From IMG/VR virus record IMGVR_UViG_3300020469_000323, positions 1 through 20,789 of that record: 20,789 bases of DNA. The stretch is one strand, 5' to 3'. The first letter of the stretch is position 1; each line of letters starts with the position of its first letter. This stretch comes from a virus. A model generated the notes under the pieces. The model saw nothing but the letters and a program-made list of their open reading frames with translations. It was not told where the DNA came from and ran no database searches. This document shows positions 1-5,758 of the stretch, piece after piece. A program made the position numbers and the translations under genes.

Positions 1-848
1 ACATCTGGACGGTCAGGGATGGGTGCAGATGCAGGGTTCTTGATAATGTCATCAACATCACCAATCTCATCATATACCGCGAGAAAAGCAAAAAACTCTG
101 CCGCCACAGACGCGCCAACCAACCCTGCTACAGCATTCCTGCGTTGTGCTAGTGGTAAGCTAGCGTAGATTATCATGGCAGTGCAGACCTTATCCCATGA
201 TCTGGGCGTAGGCCAAACATCCTCATCAGGGTTGAACGCATGTAAGGCAGTAGGCTTGAAGCCAATAAAAGCACAGACCTGTTCACCTCTTTTGCGTGAC
301 ATCATATGACTGATCCAATCCCAGTGATTGGCCTCTACAGGTAAGAACATCAGCCTGTCTTTGAGATGGCTAGGCATCTGATTTGTACCTGCGCGGTCTG
401 ACGTTCTGTTACCTGCGGCAACAATTACCCATGTGTCAGGTATAATCCAATCACCAACACGACCATCATTGATAATCTGAGCTGATACGTTTTGATTTGC
501 AACGATACCTTGGGGTAGCTCATCAAAAAACAGAACACCGTATGTACCTTCTTCAGGCATCCAGTCGGGCTTGACTCTGTTCATTTTGGTTTTGTCTTCA
601 TTTGGCAAAAGCCATCCTGCAATATCCTCTGGAGAATATTGAGCTAGGCTGAAAATTTTACAGCCAAATTCAACACCGCGCATCTCGCCAAGACGCACCG
701 CTATTGCCTTGACCGCTTGGGTTTTCCCAAGCCCTGCCGCCCCAATCCAATAGGGTACAAGTATTTCTGACTCCGCAACTTTACCGCGATTGTCTAATTG
801 ATGTATTAACGCATTCTCTGAAAGAATGCTTGCTTCTGATAATCTCAT
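1..848 (-). CDS. MoxR-like AAA+ ATPase, C-terminus beyond window edge
   Basis: The reading frame is open from an ATG at 848 to the window edge, giving about 282 residues without a stop. An AAGGAAG ribosome binding site precedes the ATG. Visible AAA+ signatures are Walker A GAAGLGKT (residues 36-43), Walker B VLFFDE (105-110), sensor-1 Asn in VAAGN (about 147), an arginine-finger candidate in LKDR (about 165) and a sensor-2-like WPTPRSW (about 212-218). This layout fits the MoxR/dynein-related AAA_5 group. Members of that group usually remodel or activate a partner that carries a VWA domain, often encoded next door. Such a partner could lie just left of the window, but that is inference. It is the last visible gene of the leftward operon, 55 bp after the 40-aa gene. 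Its role in the phage is unknown; it is not a terminase or helicase by these motifs. Confidence 0.85.
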   Translation of the reverse strand, partial: MRLSEASILSENALIHQLDNRGKVAESEILVPYWIGAAGLGKTQAVKAIAVRLGEMRGVEFGCKIFSLAQYSPEDIAGWLLPNEDKTKMNRVKPDWMPEEGTYGVLFFDELPQGIVANQNVSAQIINDGRVGDWIIPDTWVIVAAGNRTSDRAGTNQMPSHLKDRLMFLPVEANHWDWISHMMSRKRGEQVCAFIGFKPTALHAFNPDEDVWPTPRSWDKVCTAMIIYASLPLAQRRNAVAGLVGASVAAEFFAFLAVYDEIGDVDDIIKNPASAPIPDRPD

Positions 849-903
849 TCTGAACTTCCTTATATGAGACGGCCTGATCGACCGCGAAATTTAATACGAA
901 TAA

Positions 904-1026
904 TCATGATAGATACATACTTATCCAAGTGACGATAAGCACGAGCGACATTGAAGCGCCCATGCCATGTGCGAAGCCAAACGCATAACCTACACGTTTG
1001 GCCTCTTTTTGTTGTCGGATACTCAT
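904..1026 (-). CDS. 40-aa predicted membrane microprotein
   Basis: This short gene starts with an ATG whose first bases overlap the TGA of the 235-aa gene (ATGA junction), so translational coupling is likely. The product has a basic N-terminus (MSIRQQKEAKR), a Gly/Ala/aromatic stretch, and a hydrophobic segment at about residues 24-39 (ASMSLVLIVTWISMYL) long enough for one membrane span. It ends four residues before a TGA at 904-906. I do not recognise a family. The tight ATGA overlap and the codirectional operon are the main reasons to call it real. It could be a small inner-membrane protein made early, or a lysis or superinfection-exclusion factor; nothing in the sequence decides. Confidence 0.6.
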   Translation of the reverse strand: MSIRQQKEAKRVGYAFGFAHGMGASMSLVLIVTWISMYLS

Positions 1027-1730
1027 GCCGCTAAAGCATCTAATGATGCGTTAACTGTATCGTTCTCGACACCGACCTTAGCACCTGCTTTTTTGGCGGC
1101 TTCAGCATCGCGGTATGCAAATCTCTCTGCAATAGCTACCGCCAACTGATCCTGAAAAGATTGCAGATCCTCATCTGATAAGCCGTCTTTGTATACTGGC
1201 TGATCTAGATCAACTTTCTTTCCCTTCACAGTTTTCTGTGTAACCAAGTTACCTGATACCTTGCGTACCAACGCGGCTACAGCATCAACTTTTTCTTTGC
1301 CAAGTGCGGCTAGATTTGATTCTGTGGTCACGTTCATAATTGCTAAGTGTTCGCGTATAGCTGACGCGGTTGCGTTGTCGCCTGAAGGGAGCTTGTCCTC
1401 ATCTTTTGATACGACATTGAAGTGTTTGACAGCTTTGAAACTGTTTTCATAAAGACGTTTTGCTTTAGCATCAGCGCCCTTGCCGTTGCCAAGAGCAACA
1501 CCAATTTCGCCTTTGATTGCAAGTGCATCCTCACGGTACAGCTTGTTCTTTGCGTTAAGCTTACAGCCGTTCATGACAGCAATGACTTCAGAGTACATTG
1601 CTAGGTTGTAACTTTCGCCTTTTTCTTTCTCGACACCGATTGCGTCTTTGGTTGCAGAATAAGCAACATAAGCGTCTGTGATGTTGTTTGTTGCTTCGAT
1701 TGAGAAAGATACGTTTGATACTTTAGCCAT
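1023..1730 (-). CDS. Conserved hypothetical protein, 235 aa
   Basis: I chose the ATG at 1730 because a perfect AGGAGG lies about 7 bases upstream. The frame stays open further upstream to 1892, but that extension has no binding site and covers a hairpin region. The protein begins MAKVSNVSFSIEATNN, is largely alpha-helical and Ala/Lys/Glu-rich, and has one cysteine near residue 56. No catalytic motif or membrane segment is visible, and I do not recognise the family. The strong binding site suggests high expression. Its position just before the microprotein and the MoxR-like ATPase makes it a possible partner or substrate of that ATPase, which is inference from gene order only. The gene downstream overlaps its stop codon (ATGA). 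Confidence 0.8.
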   Translation of the reverse strand: MAKVSNVSFSIEATNNITDAYVAYSATKDAIGVEKEKGESYNLAMYSEVIAVMNGCKLNAKNKLYREDALAIKGEIGVALGNGKGADAKAKRLYENSFKAVKHFNVVSKDEDKLPSGDNATASAIREHLAIMNVTTESNLAALGKEKVDAVAALVRKVSGNLVTQKTVKGKKVDLDQPVYKDGLSDEDLQSFQDQLAVAIAERFAYRDAEAAKKAGAKVGVENDTVNASLDALAA

Positions 1731-1770
1731 TGTGTGGCCTCCTATTGATTGATTGAAATATTGGGGTTGT

Positions 1771-1817
1771 CGGCATACTGCCGCCATTGCACCATCCATG
1801 ATAGTTGGACGGTGCAA
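1771..1817 (-). promoter_or_regulatory. Two tandem hairpins in the leader of the 235-aa gene
   Basis: Two inverted repeats sit in the 100-bp gap before the AGGAGG of the 235-aa gene. The first has 12-bp arms at 1787-1798 and 1806-1817 (TTGCACCATCCA with TGGACGGTGCAA); its single mismatch becomes a G:U pair in the minus-strand RNA. The second is a 5-bp stem at 1771-1783 (CGGCA/TGCCG). No U-tract follows, so they are not ordinary terminators. They may stabilise or process the mRNA, or control expression of the gene. Confidence 0.45.
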
Positions 1818-1830
1818 GTGAAGCATTATG

Positions 1831-2103
1831 TTACCACTTGAAGTTGTGCAGTATTTTGTCTTTGAAAACGTTTTTTTCAAATCTTCCGTCATCTAGGAAG
1901 CATCTCTCTACTGCCATGTTAATCCAGAGGCTAGGCTCCCACCCTTCCTCTTTGGCATCCGTGTACATGTCAGCATTAATATAGTTCCAATTAATACTGC
2001 CATCGTCACAGTAATTTTCTAATTTTTCCATAGCTTTTTGATAAAGCTTTTTAATCTGATTAGCTTCTAGATAATCTCTAGATGATGGATATTTTATACT
2101 CAT
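1831..2103 (-). CDS. Small hypothetical protein, 90 aa
   Basis: The start ATG at 2103 shares one base with the TAA of the upstream 59-aa gene (TAATG) and has a GGAGGTGA binding site inside that gene. The product is soluble, acidic to neutral, begins MSIKYPSSRDYLEANQIKK, and carries Trp/Tyr-rich stretches (INWNYINADMY, WEPSLWINM). I recognise no domain. It is the third gene of a tightly overlapping set of three (77, 59 and 90 aa), which indicates co-translation and perhaps a shared early function such as host takeover. The stop is at 1831-1833. Confidence 0.75.
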   Translation of the reverse strand: MSIKYPSSRDYLEANQIKKLYQKAMEKLENYCDDGSINWNYINADMYTDAKEEGWEPSLWINMAVERCFLDDGRFEKNVFKDKILHNFKW

Positions 2104-2282
2104 TAAAAATCACCTCCGATTACTCTAAATTTAGAAAAGGTTTCTTTTCCTGTTTCTATTCTTAACCTTAAAGTTGCTTCTCGAACTATCTTGATTGCTT
2201 CCTTGCGATTGCTTGCGTTCACTTCGACATAGTGCCTTGTGTTACTTTCAGTGTGCCAAACGGTTACAGAAAATGTTTTCAT
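2103..2282 (-). CDS. Small hypothetical protein, 59 aa
   Basis: The gene runs from an ATG at 2282 to a TAA at 2103-2105. Both ends share one base with the neighbouring genes (TAATG at each junction), strong evidence for a real cistron. The protein starts MKTFSVTVWHTESNTRHYVEV and contains SNRKEAIKIVREA. This resembles the short beta-beta-alpha pattern of many small phage proteins whose N-terminal strands are followed by an 'A-x-x-x-x-E-A' helix. No function can be assigned. Regulation is presumably that of the operon starting near 2515. Confidence 0.75.
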   Translation of the reverse strand: MKTFSVTVWHTESNTRHYVEVNASNRKEAIKIVREATLRLRIETGKETFSKFRVIGGDF

Positions 2283-2515
2283 TATGCCGCTTCCTTTTCT
2301 TTTCTTTGATCTGCTTCGTAAGTGCGAAAGAATTTTGCTACTGCTAATTCTTTTATTCTGTTTTGTATTTCTACAAGCTCTGCCAGTTCGTTGGCATCTT
2401 TACTTAGCCAACCGATTTGACCAACGCCCCAAGTCCAACGTTCGACAAATTCATCTAAGCCTATTTGTCTATCGCCATTGTAGTCTGAAACTTTCACTGT
2501 AATTGAATTGCTCAT
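2282..2515 (-). CDS. Small hypothetical protein, 77 aa
   Basis: The ATG at 2515 is preceded by AAAGGAACC at a normal distance. The product begins MSNSITVKVSDYNGDRQIGLDEF, contains a Trp-rich stretch (ERWTWGVGQIGW) and ends in a charged helix (RTYEADQRKEKEAA). The D-Y-N-G-D-R-x-I-x-x-D-E segment looks superficially like an EF-hand loop, but the spacing is not canonical, so I do not call one. It is the first confident gene of the leftward operon and is followed directly by the 59-aa gene (TAATG). Confidence 0.75.
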   Translation of the reverse strand: MSNSITVKVSDYNGDRQIGLDEFVERWTWGVGQIGWLSKDANELAELVEIQNRIKELAVAKFFRTYEADQRKEKEAA

Positions 2516-2546
2516 GATGGTTCCTTTCTAAATTAAACCAAGACTA

Positions 2547-2562
2547 TAGCCCCAAAGGGCTA
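2547..2562 (-). promoter_or_regulatory. Leader hairpin TAGCCC/GGGCTA upstream of the leftward operon
   Basis: A perfect 6-bp stem with a 4-base loop lies about 30 bp before the start of the 77-aa gene. A short inverted repeat GTTAATTTAAC (2568-2578) is adjacent. In the minus-strand transcript no U-run follows, so a terminator is unlikely. It is probably a leader structure or mRNA-stabilising element. Confidence 0.35.
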
Positions 2563-2581
2563 CACTCGTTAATTTAACTTT

Positions 2582-2731
2582 TTATATTTCAGGGTTGATC
2601 CTCGTATCGAGCGTGTCGGGTGATCGAGCAATTTCGTCTGCCACCGTGAGCCTATTGGCGTAGCTTGTGAGCCTATGATGAGTACGAAGGGGTGGGGACG
2701 AATCAACCCGAATCAAAAACCCTCGGTACAT
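2582..2731 (-). CDS. Possible 49-aa protein (weak)
   Basis: An ATG at 2731 with AAGG nearby opens a 49-codon frame ending in TAA at 2582-2584, codirectional with the leftward operon and 66 bp before it. The product starts MYRGFLIRVDSSPPLRTHH and ends DTLDTRINPEI. Composition is plausible for a protein (DEIARSPDTLDTR) but no family is recognised. The region also contains repeats and may simply be noncoding leader. Treat as tentative. Confidence 0.3.
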   Translation of the reverse strand: MYRGFLIRVDSSPPLRTHHRLTSYANRLTVADEIARSPDTLDTRINPEI

Positions 2732-2781
2732 GACCTTAATGACACTTAATGAAACCTATTGCAACCCTAAAGATTAAAGAA

Positions 2782-2795
2782 AGTTCAATTGAACT
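2782..2795. repeat. Palindrome AGTTCAATTGAACT, copy 1
   Basis: This is the first of five exact copies of a 14-bp perfect palindrome in the window. It lies in the intergenic control region, upstream of the leftward operon and about 300 bp upstream of terS, and downstream (leftward) of a minus-strand TATAAA-like box at 2820-2825. That placement would suit an operator for a dimeric DNA-binding protein. Confidence 0.75.
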
Positions 2796-2835
2796 AATCG
2801 GGGTTCGAGCGTGTATATATTTATACGGTGTATTG

Positions 2836-2873
2836 TGGGGGGCAAACGTACCTTTTGGGGGGCAGACGTACCT
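2836..2873. repeat. Tandem 18-bp repeat TGGGGGGCARACGTACCT (two copies)
   Basis: The copies are at 2836-2853 and 2856-2873, with a period of 20 bp and one A/G difference. Each has a run of six G followed by CARACGTACCT. They lie in the control region between divergent genes. They could be iteron-like binding sites or regulator sites; the G-runs also allow G-rich secondary structure. Confidence 0.7.
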
Positions 2874-2920
2874 AATGTAATGAAAACAATGACTTAGCAG
2901 AAAGAAGTGCCAAAAAGTGA

Positions 2921-2942
2921 GAACATATGCGGAACATATGTG
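2921..2942. repeat. Tandem 11-bp repeat GAACATATGYG (two copies)
   Basis: GAACATATGCG at 2921-2931 is immediately followed by GAACATATGTG at 2932-2942. The 11-bp period places both copies on the same face of the helix, as expected for cooperative binding of a regulator. It lies just upstream of the mini-ORF and terS. Confidence 0.65.
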
Positions 2943-2965
2943 TACATTTTAGCAAAGGAAGTTTT

Positions 2966-2983
2966 ATGAACTATACCCCATGA
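2966..2983 (+). other. Leader-peptide-like mini-ORF (MNYTP)
   Basis: A good AAGGAAG binding site (2955-2961) precedes a five-codon frame ending in TGA. A small GC hairpin follows 10 bp later. The arrangement looks like a translated leader ahead of terS, but chance is possible. Confidence 0.3.
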
Positions 2984-2992
2984 AACCTTAAA

Positions 2993-3006
2993 CCCTCTTC
3001 AGAGGG
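2993..3006 (+). terminator. Weak hairpin CCCTC-TTCT... before terS
   Basis: A 5-bp stem (CCCTC with GAGGG) encloses a short loop (TTCT-A region) and is followed by GGCTTATATT, which is only partly T-rich. It may be a weak terminator or attenuator of transcription reaching terS from further upstream. The second promoter-like box lies downstream of it at 3047. Confidence 0.3.
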
Positions 3007-3046
3007 GCTTATATTGGCTGTTAGAGCTATTTCTTGATTTGTTCTG

Positions 3047-3052
3047 TATAAT
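3047..3052 (+). promoter_or_regulatory. Candidate -10 box TATAAT for terS
   Basis: A perfect TATAAT lies 39 bp before the terS ATG, preceded by TTGTTCTG. The same TTGTTCTG precedes the TATACT box in front of the portal gene. No clear -35 hexamer is seen at 16-18 bp, so the upstream conserved TTGTTCTG may be what the polymerase or an activator recognises. Confidence 0.45.
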
Positions 3053-3090
3053 GGCTATGTTTGTTCCAAGTTAATTAAAAGGTTTGAGCA

Positions 3091-3612
3091 ATGCCAAAAG
3101 ATCAAGATCAAAACCACGATAAGGGCCAAGCGCCTAGCGTAGTTGTACCGATTACAGGTAAGAGTAGACAAAGAACCCCAAAGAACAATAGAGGGGTAAC
3201 AGATAAACAACAGGCATTTATTGAAGCCATAATAGAGGGTAACAATATAAGTGATGCTTATCGGCTGGCATATGATGCCAGTAATATGAGCAATGCAAGC
3301 ATACATGTAGAAGCGTGTAGGTTAGCAAAGAACCCTAATGTGTCACTAAGCTTAGATAGATATTATAATGATATAGAGGCGAATAACCGCTTGATGTCGC
3401 TCTCTCGAAGGGATCGTGTGATTTCAAAACTTGAACAAGTCGCACTGCGAGACGGTGAAGCTGACGGCACACAAGTTAGAGCTTTAGAACTGTTGGGTAA
3501 ATCTATGGGGCTATGGATTGATAAGGTAGAGACTGAGGATAAAACAGAACGTAATGAACAACAGCTAGAAAAAGATATTCAAAACAAATTAATTGCTCTA
3601 GGGATTAAATAG
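3091..3612 (+). CDS. terS: Terminase small subunit
   Basis: The 173-aa product has a disordered, charged N-terminus (1-35). A helix-turn-helix type domain follows, starting GVTDKQQAFIEAIIEGNNIS and continuing with DAYRLAYDASNMSNASIHVEACRLAKNPNV. This is the classic Terminase_2-like pattern: T-x-K-Q-x-x-F, then A-x-R-x-A-Y, then a conserved x-L-x-x-N-P-x-V. The C-terminal half is helical and charged, suited to oligomerisation. Small terminase subunits bind the packaging site and present DNA to the large subunit. Gene order supports this, with the large subunit next on the same strand. The distance to terL (about 600 bp, with an opposite-strand gene between) is unusual. The start ATG at 3091 has an AAGG some 10 bases upstream. 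The stop codon overlaps palindrome copy 2. Confidence 0.85.
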   Translation: MPKDQDQNHDKGQAPSVVVPITGKSRQRTPKNNRGVTDKQQAFIEAIIEGNNISDAYRLAYDASNMSNASIHVEACRLAKNPNVSLSLDRYYNDIEANNRLMSLSRRDRVISKLEQVALRDGEADGTQVRALELLGKSMGLWIDKVETEDKTERNEQQLEKDIQNKLIALGIK

Positions 3613-3624
3613 TTCAATTGAACT
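3611..3624. repeat. Palindrome AGTTCAATTGAACT, copy 2
   Basis: The palindrome starts on the second base of the terS stop codon (TAG), so it lies exactly at the 3' end of the gene, flanked by A/T on both sides. It is an exact copy. Confidence 0.75.
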
Positions 3625-3756
3625 TTATTGATTTATGGCAATACCCATTTAGTCTGGCTAGTATGTCGTGACCCCACCTACCCCCATGATAGTATATACT
3701 CGGTCGCACATACAACTTACATACATGGTGTTTCACACAAACAATTACTAAAAACT

Positions 3757-3849
3757 TTCAAATACCCCCCCCTTAGTTTTTGAGTGCCAATATCACTATT
3801 GAGAAATATATTTGGTTTTTTAGAAAAGGGGTAGGTTCACATACCCCCC
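3757..3849. repeat. Two TTCAMATACCCCCC repeats in a noncoding gap
   Basis: Copies are at 3757-3772 (run of eight C) and 3836-3849 (run of six C). A related C-rich stretch (ACCCCACCTACCCCC) lies near 3672-3687. The region from 3625 to 3850 shows no supportable gene on either strand. On the minus strand these are G-runs. The position between terS and terL makes this a candidate part of a packaging (pac/cos) or replication site, which is speculation. Confidence 0.45.
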
Positions 3850-3854
3850 TATTA

Positions 3855-4004
3855 TTATTTTTGAGCTTTTTTCCAAGCCTCTATGCGTTCCCAGTCTCTT
3901 TCGGCTTTTAGTGAGTTTGCTTTGCTATTGCTGTGTCGGCAATCATCATTCGGGCTTGCTCCGCATTTGGGACAGGGTTCGTTTAGTTGTCTTAGACTAT
4001 TCAT
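3855..4004 (-). CDS. 49-aa zinc-ribbon-like protein
   Basis: The gene has an excellent binding site (GGAGATGA) before the ATG at 4004 and ends in TAA at 3855-3857. The product begins MNSLRQLNEPCPKCGASPND and contains C11-x2-C14-x7-C22-x-H24, a plausible metal-binding set, followed by a charged helix with two Trp (about residues 33-48). It resembles the small C-P-x-C-G-A-x-P-x-x-x-C-R zinc-finger proteins known from many phages. It sits alone on the minus strand between terS and terL, divergent from terL across an AT-rich inverted repeat. A nucleic-acid-binding regulatory role is possible but not shown. Confidence 0.7.
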   Translation of the reverse strand: MNSLRQLNEPCPKCGASPNDDCRHSNSKANSLKAERDWERIEAWKKAQK

Positions 4005-4018
4005 AATTTCATCTCCCT

Positions 4019-4124
4019 AGTATATATATATATTATATTATATATATTATATATTAATATATCTCTCTCTTAAAGAGAGAGATTATATATATATTAATTA
4101 TTATATATATATTATATATTACAC
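4019..4124. repeat. AT-rich inverted repeat between divergent genes
   Basis: About 105 bp is almost pure A/T, mostly alternating TA, centred on a perfect inverted repeat with 11-bp arms ATCTCTCTCTT (4061-4071) and AAGAGAGAGAT (4073-4083) around a single A. The flanking TATATAT and TATTAATAT tracts extend the symmetry imperfectly to both sides. It lies upstream of terL (start 4209) and of the minus-strand zinc-ribbon gene (start 4004). It is easily melted and could extrude a cruciform. It may serve as a divergent promoter region, a replication origin, or part of the packaging site. The 80 bp from 4125 to 4208 hold only the terL leader with its GGAGG. Confidence 0.7.
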
Positions 4125-4208
4125 GCGGATGTTTATTTATCCCATTTTCATCCACGGTAGGCACTGTCTCCCACCCGATCAGTGTCTACCATTTGGGTGG
4201 AGGATACG

Positions 4209-5714
4209 ATGAAGCACGAGAAGATACTTGAACAACTTAAAAAGCTTCCATTGGAAGCTCAGGCAGATTTGCTTGCTGATCTCGAACAGCTTGAAGAGCT
4301 TAAGAACAAGAAGAAGGCTAAATCAGAGTTTTTGGCATTTACCAAAATGATGTGGCCTAGCTTTATTGGTGGTCGGCATCACAAAGTTATGGCTGAGGCA
4401 TTCGAACGTGTGGCTAGGGGAGAGTTGAAAAGGCTTATCATCAACATGCCACCCCGTCACACCAAGTCAGAGTTTGCGTCTTATCTTCTTCCCGCTTGGT
4501 TCTTGGGGCAGTACCCAGAGAAAAAAGTTATTCAGACAGCCCACACTGCAGAACTGGCTGTGGGCTTTGGTCGTAAGGTCAGGAACCTGATACAGGGCGA
4601 AGACTTCAAGAAGGTGTTTCAGGGAATAGATCTATCGTCAGACTCAAAAGCTGCGGGTCGTTGGAACACAAACAAGCGAGGTGACTACTTCGCGATTGGT
4701 GTCGGCGGTGCGGTAACGGGTAAAGGTGCGGATCTATTGATCATAGATGACCCTCACAGCGAACAGGACGCCCAACAAGGGCAGTTTAACCCCGAAGTGT
4801 ACGACAGGGTGTACGAATGGTATACATCTGGCCCCAGACAGCGTCTACAGCCCGGAGGGGCAATCATCATTGTGATGACCAGATGGTCAAAAAGGGATCT
4901 GACTGGACAGATTGTGAATAAATCTGCTGAGAGGATAGGTTCTGACGAATGGGAAGTCATAGAGTTCCCTGCACTTATGCCTTCTGGTCAACCATTATGG
5001 CCTGAGTTTTGGAAACAGGACGAACTAGAGGCGATTAAGGCCGAAATCCCTGTTGGGAAGTGGTCTGCACAGTACCAACAAGACCCCACATCGGAAGAAG
5101 GGGCGTTAATTAAGCGAGAATGGTGGAGAAATTGGGAAAAAAGCCACCCACCTGCTTGCGAAGCCATCATCCAGTCGTGGGATACTGCGTTTTTGAAGAC
5201 AGAACGCTCTGACTACAGCGCTGTAACCACATGGGGGGTGTTTTATCACCCAGATGACACGGGAGAGATGGCTCCTAACCTGATTATGCTAGACGCATAC
5301 AAAGAAAAGCTAGAGTTTCCAGAATTGAAGAAGGCTGCATACGACAAATACTGGGAATATGAGCCAGATCAGCTTGTGGTGGAGAAAAAAGCGTCTGGTG
5401 CGCCTTTGATATTCGAACTTAGAGCTATGGGATTACCCGTTACAGAGTTTACTCCATCAAGAGGACAAGATAAGATAGCTCGTGTAAACGCAGTTTCTGA
5501 CTTATTTGCCAGTGGTATTGTCTGGTGTCCAGATACTAGGTTTGCAGACGAGGTGATTGAAGAGGTGGCTTCTTTCCCTGCGGGAGATCACGATGATTAT
5601 GTTGACTCGATGTCACAAGCATTGATACGTTTCCGCCAAGGCGGTTGGATTAGATCTCCAACTGATGAATGGGATGACGAGCCAAGTTACAGAAGACCAG
5701 TAGAATATTATTAA
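4209..5714 (+). CDS. terL: Terminase large subunit
   Basis: The start is the ATG at 4209, preceded by GGAGGATACG; an in-frame GTG at 4182 lacks a binding site. The 501-aa product has both terminase halves. The N-terminal ATPase has a deviant P-loop NMPPRHTKSE (about 79-88), Walker B LLIIDDP (about 176-182) and the VMTRW coupling motif (222-226). The C-terminal RNase H-like nuclease has SWDTA with D325, VVEKKASG with E392, and an acidic DDYVDSMSQAL (462-472). The protein cuts concatemeric DNA and pumps it through the portal. In most relatives the P-loop reads R-H-G-K-S; here Thr replaces that Gly. Length is normal for the family. A short N-terminal coiled coil (1-40) may contact TerS or the portal. 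Confidence 0.96.
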   Translation: MKHEKILEQLKKLPLEAQADLLADLEQLEELKNKKKAKSEFLAFTKMMWPSFIGGRHHKVMAEAFERVARGELKRLIINMPPRHTKSEFASYLLPAWFLGQYPEKKVIQTAHTAELAVGFGRKVRNLIQGEDFKKVFQGIDLSSDSKAAGRWNTNKRGDYFAIGVGGAVTGKGADLLIIDDPHSEQDAQQGQFNPEVYDRVYEWYTSGPRQRLQPGGAIIIVMTRWSKRDLTGQIVNKSAERIGSDEWEVIEFPALMPSGQPLWPEFWKQDELEAIKAEIPVGKWSAQYQQDPTSEEGALIKREWWRNWEKSHPPACEAIIQSWDTAFLKTERSDYSAVTTWGVFYHPDDTGEMAPNLIMLDAYKEKLEFPELKKAAYDKYWEYEPDQLVVEKKASGAPLIFELRAMGLPVTEFTPSRGQDKIARVNAVSDLFASGIVWCPDTRFADEVIEEVASFPAGDHDDYVDSMSQALIRFRQGGWIRSPTDEWDDEPSYRRPVEYY

Positions 5715-5716
5715 TT

Positions 5717-5729
5717 GTTCTGCTATACT
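5717..5729 (+). promoter_or_regulatory. Candidate extended -10 promoter GTTCTGCTATACT
   Basis: TGC-TATACT matches an extended -10 element and sits 30 bp before the portal ATG, in the 44-bp gap after terL. The preceding TTGTTC is shared with the terS box at 3038-3052. No good -35 is visible, as is usual for extended -10 promoters. Confidence 0.45.
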
Positions 5730-5758
5730 GATGAAAGAACTTTTGCAAAGGACAGATC

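Noticed and set aside
1731-1892. Upstream extension of the 235-aa gene to an ATG at 1892
   Set aside because: It lacks a binding site there and would translate through two hairpins and overlap the 90-aa gene; the ATG at 1730 has a perfect AGGAGG.
2239-2502. Plus-strand 87-aa frame opposite the 77-aa gene
   Set aside because: It is a hydrophobic, Leu/Phe/Cys-rich shadow of the leftward gene, which has proper overlaps and a binding site.
2282-2515. EF-hand in the 77-aa protein
   Set aside because: DYNGDRQIGLDE has some calcium-loop residues but the flanking helices and the position-12 spacing are not convincing in so small a protein.
2674-2748. Plus-strand 24-codon frame starting ATGATGAGTACG
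   Set aside because: It has no convincing Shine-Dalgarno and no conserved features, and it lies in a repeat-rich control region.
2782-2795. LexA/SOS box at the palindrome
   Set aside because: The alphaproteobacterial box is the direct repeat GTTC-N7-GTTC and the Bacillus type is GAAC-N4-GTTC; GTTC-N4-GAAC has the opposite half-site order.
2836-2942. CRISPR-like reading of the tandem repeats
   Set aside because: There are only two copies of each repeat with no spacers, so no array can be claimed.
4182-4208. GTG start for the large terminase at 4182
   Set aside because: GGAGG is correctly placed only for the ATG at 4209, and the extra nine residues include part of that binding site.
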